Of a DNA stretch of 7,807 bases, positions 5,487 to 7,807 are shown in pieces. Source of the DNA: Deltaproteobacteria bacterium (lineage in GTDB: Bacteria; Desulfobacterota; Desulfobaccia; Desulfobaccales; Desulfobaccaceae); contig VGSX01000165.1 in the NCBI GenBank assembly GCA_016874895.1, forward strand, positions 1 to 7,807, written 5' to 3'. Made by a program: the position numbers and the translations under genes. Every line of letters starts with the position of its first letter. The stretch's first letter is position 1. A model generated the notes under the pieces. It saw nothing but the letters and a program-made list of their open reading frames with translations. It made no database searches and had not been told where the DNA came from.

Positions 5487-7670
5487 TCAAATCACCAAAT
5501 CACAGGGGTCATGATAGGCCCCCACCAAGCCGAGTCGCTTATCATACCCTCCTTTCCATTGAAAAATCCCCGGCATAATCTCTTCAATCCAATAATTTCC
5601 ATCCTTTTTAAATTTTTGCACCTCCCAGTCATAGAGATTCACCAGATATGGTTGCAGGCGCCGCCAAGTTTCCCGGGATGGGTAGGCCTTCCATTCCTCT
5701 AAAAGGTTGCCGGCCTCTTGATAAGGAACGACCACCGGTGAGGTGAGCTTGGGAATCAATTTATACTTCTCAGCAACCTTGGGATAATTCAAATCCTTCC
5801 GAAATGCCTGGATATTCTCCTTATCCAGATTTAGGTCGTGAAACAGCCTCTGGAAATAATCCTGGTAAAACTCTGGCTTGTGAAGTGCTTCAACCGGATT
5901 TTGATGGAGCAGTGTCTGCGCCTTTGCCAGTCCTTCTTGATAAGGCCCTCCGGGCGCTTTCCCGTCTGCCAATTCGATAATTAACACTTTTCCTTTTTCT
6001 TTTAGTTTTCCCTCCCGGTTACACCGTCCGGCAGCCTGAACGATGCGATCCAGAGGGCCGATCACCCGGTAAACCACCGGAAAATCGAGATCCACGCCAG
6101 CTTCCACTACTTGGGTGCTTATTATACGGACCGGTTGCTTGGCCTTCAGCCGCTCTTTGACTTCTGCCAAGATGTGTTTGCGGTGCGCGCCGCAGAGCAG
6201 GGTGGAAAGGTGGTAATGGGCCTCGTTCTTTTCCAGCTCCTGGAAAAGAGTCATGGCGTCTTTGCGAGTATTGAGGATCACCATAACCTGGGCCTGATCC
6301 TCTATTTCCCTAGCCAAATCTGAAAAGGTTAGAGGCGCCGGGTGCATTTCATAATCCACCCGCCGGAGTGCTGCAAAATGGCGGGGATACTCCAACACAA
6401 TCTCCGGGACCTCCACCTGAAACTCTTTAAGATATGGGGTGTTTTCCCAGGCGGGTTGGGTGGCCGTGGACAGAACCACGGTAACTTTATAATCCTCCGC
6501 GAGGGTGCGCAGGACATCCACGGTGGGGCGCAAAAGCTCGGGCGGCAGCGTCTGCACTTCGTCCAGCAGGATGACGCTCTGGGCCAGGTTGTGGAGTTTG
6601 CGGCAACGCCCGGGCTTATTGCTAAAGAGGCTTTCAAAAAGCTGTACGGTGGTGGTGACAATCACCGGGAAATCCCAATTCTCGGCTGCGAGCCGGAGAC
6701 GCAAAGACTGCTGGTCTTCGCACTCCGAAAGAGATTCATACTTTTCATCATTCACCTGGCTGTGATGCTCCAGCACCGCCCCGTTACCCAAAAAATCCCG
6801 GTAAACCTGCGCCGTTTGGTCGATGATGCTGGTGTAAGGAATAGCAGTTATAATTCTCTTAAGCCCGTTTTTGAGAGAATGTTTTAAAGCAAAGGCCAGG
6901 CCGCTAAGGGTCTTTCCGCCCCCCGTGGGCACCGTGAGGCGATATACTCCCTGCGGGCCTTGGGCTTTCTTGAGACACGCTTCATATACCTCCTTCCGGA
7001 TTTGATTTACCGTGGTGGCTTTCGGTGAGCCCAAGCGTTTTTCATGTTCCTTGGCAAATCTCTCCCACAATTCAGAGAGGACCGGCCCGGCTTGGCGCAT
7101 TTCTGATTTATGAGGATTATCATGCCTTTCCGTGTTTAGACGATCTGCATCCACAAGGGCAGAAAATATCATACGGATGCGTAATTCCATTTTTAATTCT
7201 GTCAGAGATGATGCGTTGATTTTTGAGACTTGGGGGCATTGATGCAACAAGGGAATCAGGTATTGCTGAAGTTCTTTTATAAACTCTGGCTTTTTGCGGT
7301 TGTATTCCACTAACCTCTCAGACATCAGCCCTGGCTCCCAAAGTCCAGCATGATGTCCATACACGGGTAAGATCACTTGCGGCCAGAAATTTTTGGACTT
7401 CAATAAGCTATAGGCCAGCGCCGCCCCCCACGGGGAATGGGGGGTAGAAGGATAAGGTTTCCCTACTGCCTGGGCCTGGAGGTATGCTTGAAAAGCCGGA
7501 TTGATTTTCCCAAGGTCATGCAACAATCCCGCCAGACAGGCCATGCCTTCCGCACCAAATGGCCGGGCAAAACTTGCCGCCAGGCTTGCCACTTCTAGGA
7601 GATGCTCGTTCAGTTCATGCCAGTTGCCATCCGGCCCCGGAGTATGGGCATAATAAGGTTGATGCGCCAT
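5487..7670 (-). CDS. cas3: Cas3 HD nuclease-helicase, type I-C
   Basis: Cas3 is the effector recruited by Cascade: it unwinds target DNA from 3' to 5' and degrades it with its HD nuclease. The 727-residue protein has an N-terminal HD domain with the usual metal ligands: His23 (NEHLLEVA), His51-Asp52 (GLLHDLGKI), His78, His106-His107 (YGHHAGLW) and Asp174 (ALVDADRLNTE). Superfamily 2 helicase motifs follow: Walker A PTGGGKT (248-254), AIPYTSIIDQ (276-285), Walker B DEVQ (370-373), motif III STATQP (401-406), motif V STQVVEAGVDLDF (518-530) and motif VI QAAGRCNREG (545-554), then a C-terminal domain ending GAYHDPCDLVI. No key residue is missing and no frame is broken. The ATG at 7668-7670 has AAAAGGAG six bases upstream. 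It is the first cas gene of the operon. Confidence 0.97.
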   Translation of the reverse strand: MAHQPYYAHTPGPDGNWHELNEHLLEVASLAASFARPFGAEGMACLAGLLHDLGKINPAFQAYLQAQAVGKPYPSTPHSPWGAALAYSLLKSKNFWPQVILPVYGHHAGLWEPGLMSERLVEYNRKKPEFIKELQQYLIPLLHQCPQVSKINASSLTELKMELRIRMIFSALVDADRLNTERHDNPHKSEMRQAGPVLSELWERFAKEHEKRLGSPKATTVNQIRKEVYEACLKKAQGPQGVYRLTVPTGGGKTLSGLAFALKHSLKNGLKRIITAIPYTSIIDQTAQVYRDFLGNGAVLEHHSQVNDEKYESLSECEDQQSLRLRLAAENWDFPVIVTTTVQLFESLFSNKPGRCRKLHNLAQSVILLDEVQTLPPELLRPTVDVLRTLAEDYKVTVVLSTATQPAWENTPYLKEFQVEVPEIVLEYPRHFAALRRVDYEMHPAPLTFSDLAREIEDQAQVMVILNTRKDAMTLFQELEKNEAHYHLSTLLCGAHRKHILAEVKERLKAKQPVRIISTQVVEAGVDLDFPVVYRVIGPLDRIVQAAGRCNREGKLKEKGKVLIIELADGKAPGGPYQEGLAKAQTLLHQNPVEALHKPEFYQDYFQRLFHDLNLDKENIQAFRKDLNYPKVAEKYKLIPKLTSPVVVPYQEAGNLLEEWKAYPSRETWRRLQPYLVNLYDWEVQKFKKDGNYWIEEIMPGIFQWKGGYDKRLGLVGAYHDPCDLVI

Positions 7671-7688
7671 TTTTTTCTCCTTTTAATA

Positions 7689-7807
7689 CTACTCCGACAG
7701 ATAAATGATCAAATCAGCATCCTCATCAAGCATTTTGCCAATTGATGGCGGATATCGGGCAATGAAGGCATTTTTTGGGCCCGTTGTTTTCGCCGCCATC
7801 GTTCTGA
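7689..7807 (-). CDS. Short unidentified frame upstream of cas3, open at the window edge
   Basis: On the minus strand a frame enters from the right edge (Arg-Thr before the first Met) and ends at a TAG at 7689-7691. From an ATG at 7797-7799 it reads MAAKTTGPKNAFIARYPPSI and continues GKMLDEDADLIIYLSE, 36 residues. No Shine-Dalgarno is visible in the eight bases available before that ATG, so this may be either a tiny gene or the C-terminal end of a longer gene beyond the window. The second is more likely. It lies in the same direction as cas3 and stops 18 bases before its ATG, so it could share the transcript. I do not recognise a family. The end is acidic, with a short hydrophobic strand (ADLIIYL). 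Its reality as a coding region is uncertain. Confidence 0.4.
   Translation of the reverse strand, partial: RTMAAKTTGPKNAFIARYPPSIGKMLDEDADLIIYLSE

Noticed and set aside
6342..6887. A 181-residue open frame on the plus strand within cas3
   Set aside because: It runs antisense to the Cas3 helicase core, whose motifs are all present, and encodes nothing recognisable.
7685..7714. A possible promoter before cas3 (TTGATC, 18 bases, TATTAA on the minus strand)
   Set aside because: The -10-like box abuts the cas3 Shine-Dalgarno, so a transcript starting the usual distance downstream would lose the ribosome binding site. The match to consensus is only partial.
1..7807. A CRISPR array, tRNA, terminator hairpin or insertion sequence in the window
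   Set aside because: The genes are packed with overlaps or gaps of 18 bases or less. I saw no regularly spaced direct repeats, inverted terminal repeats with a transposase, or hairpin followed by a T run in the only flank at 7671-7807.

Overview
The window holds one compact, co-directional operon on the minus strand: a type I-C (formerly Dvulg) CRISPR-Cas system, read from high to low coordinates as cas3 - cas5c - cas8c (with a nested cas11c) - cas7c - cas4 - cas1 - cas2. The gene order and the protein motifs are canonical for subtype I-C. cas2 is cut off by the left edge, and the CRISPR array, which in this subtype normally lies beyond cas2, is not in the window. A short open frame ending 18 bases before cas3 is the only other candidate gene. 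No stretch over 300 bases lacks a gene.

Layout. Bases 7689-7807 hold the end of an unidentified frame. Bases 5487-7670 encode the Cas3 HD nuclease-helicase. Bases 2919-5469 encode Cas5c and Cas8c, and Cas8c carries a strong internal ribosome binding site and ATG that should yield Cas11c. Bases 1765-2916 encode Cas7c, unusually long because of a mid-protein insertion and a C-terminal tail of six-residue repeats. Bases 1108-1761, 80-1111 and 1-68 encode the adaptation proteins Cas4, Cas1 and Cas2. Junctions are tight (overlaps of 8 and 4 bases, gaps of 2 to 18 bases), and every gene has a purine-rich Shine-Dalgarno sequence 6-8 bases before its start. One polycistronic, translationally coupled message is therefore likely. 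Its promoter is not visible and probably lies beyond the right edge.

Function. Cas5c processes the pre-crRNA and caps the crRNA 5' handle. Cas7c forms the backbone, Cas8c is the large subunit for PAM recognition, and Cas11c is the small subunit. Together they form Cascade, which recruits Cas3 to degrade target DNA. Cas4, Cas1 and Cas2 select, trim and integrate new spacers.

Organism. The window suggests a bacterium of moderate to high GC. Strong GGAGG sites, I-C gene order and protein flavour would fit a Desulfobacterota (delta-proteobacterial) source, but this is a weak inference. Hand-counted lines within cas1/cas4 reach about 72% GC, while lines within cas3 and cas7 fall to about 37-40%, so the adaptation and effector halves differ in composition. 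The system itself is known. The points most worth a second look are the nested cas11c start, the Cas7 insertion and repeat tail, and the small frame upstream of cas3.
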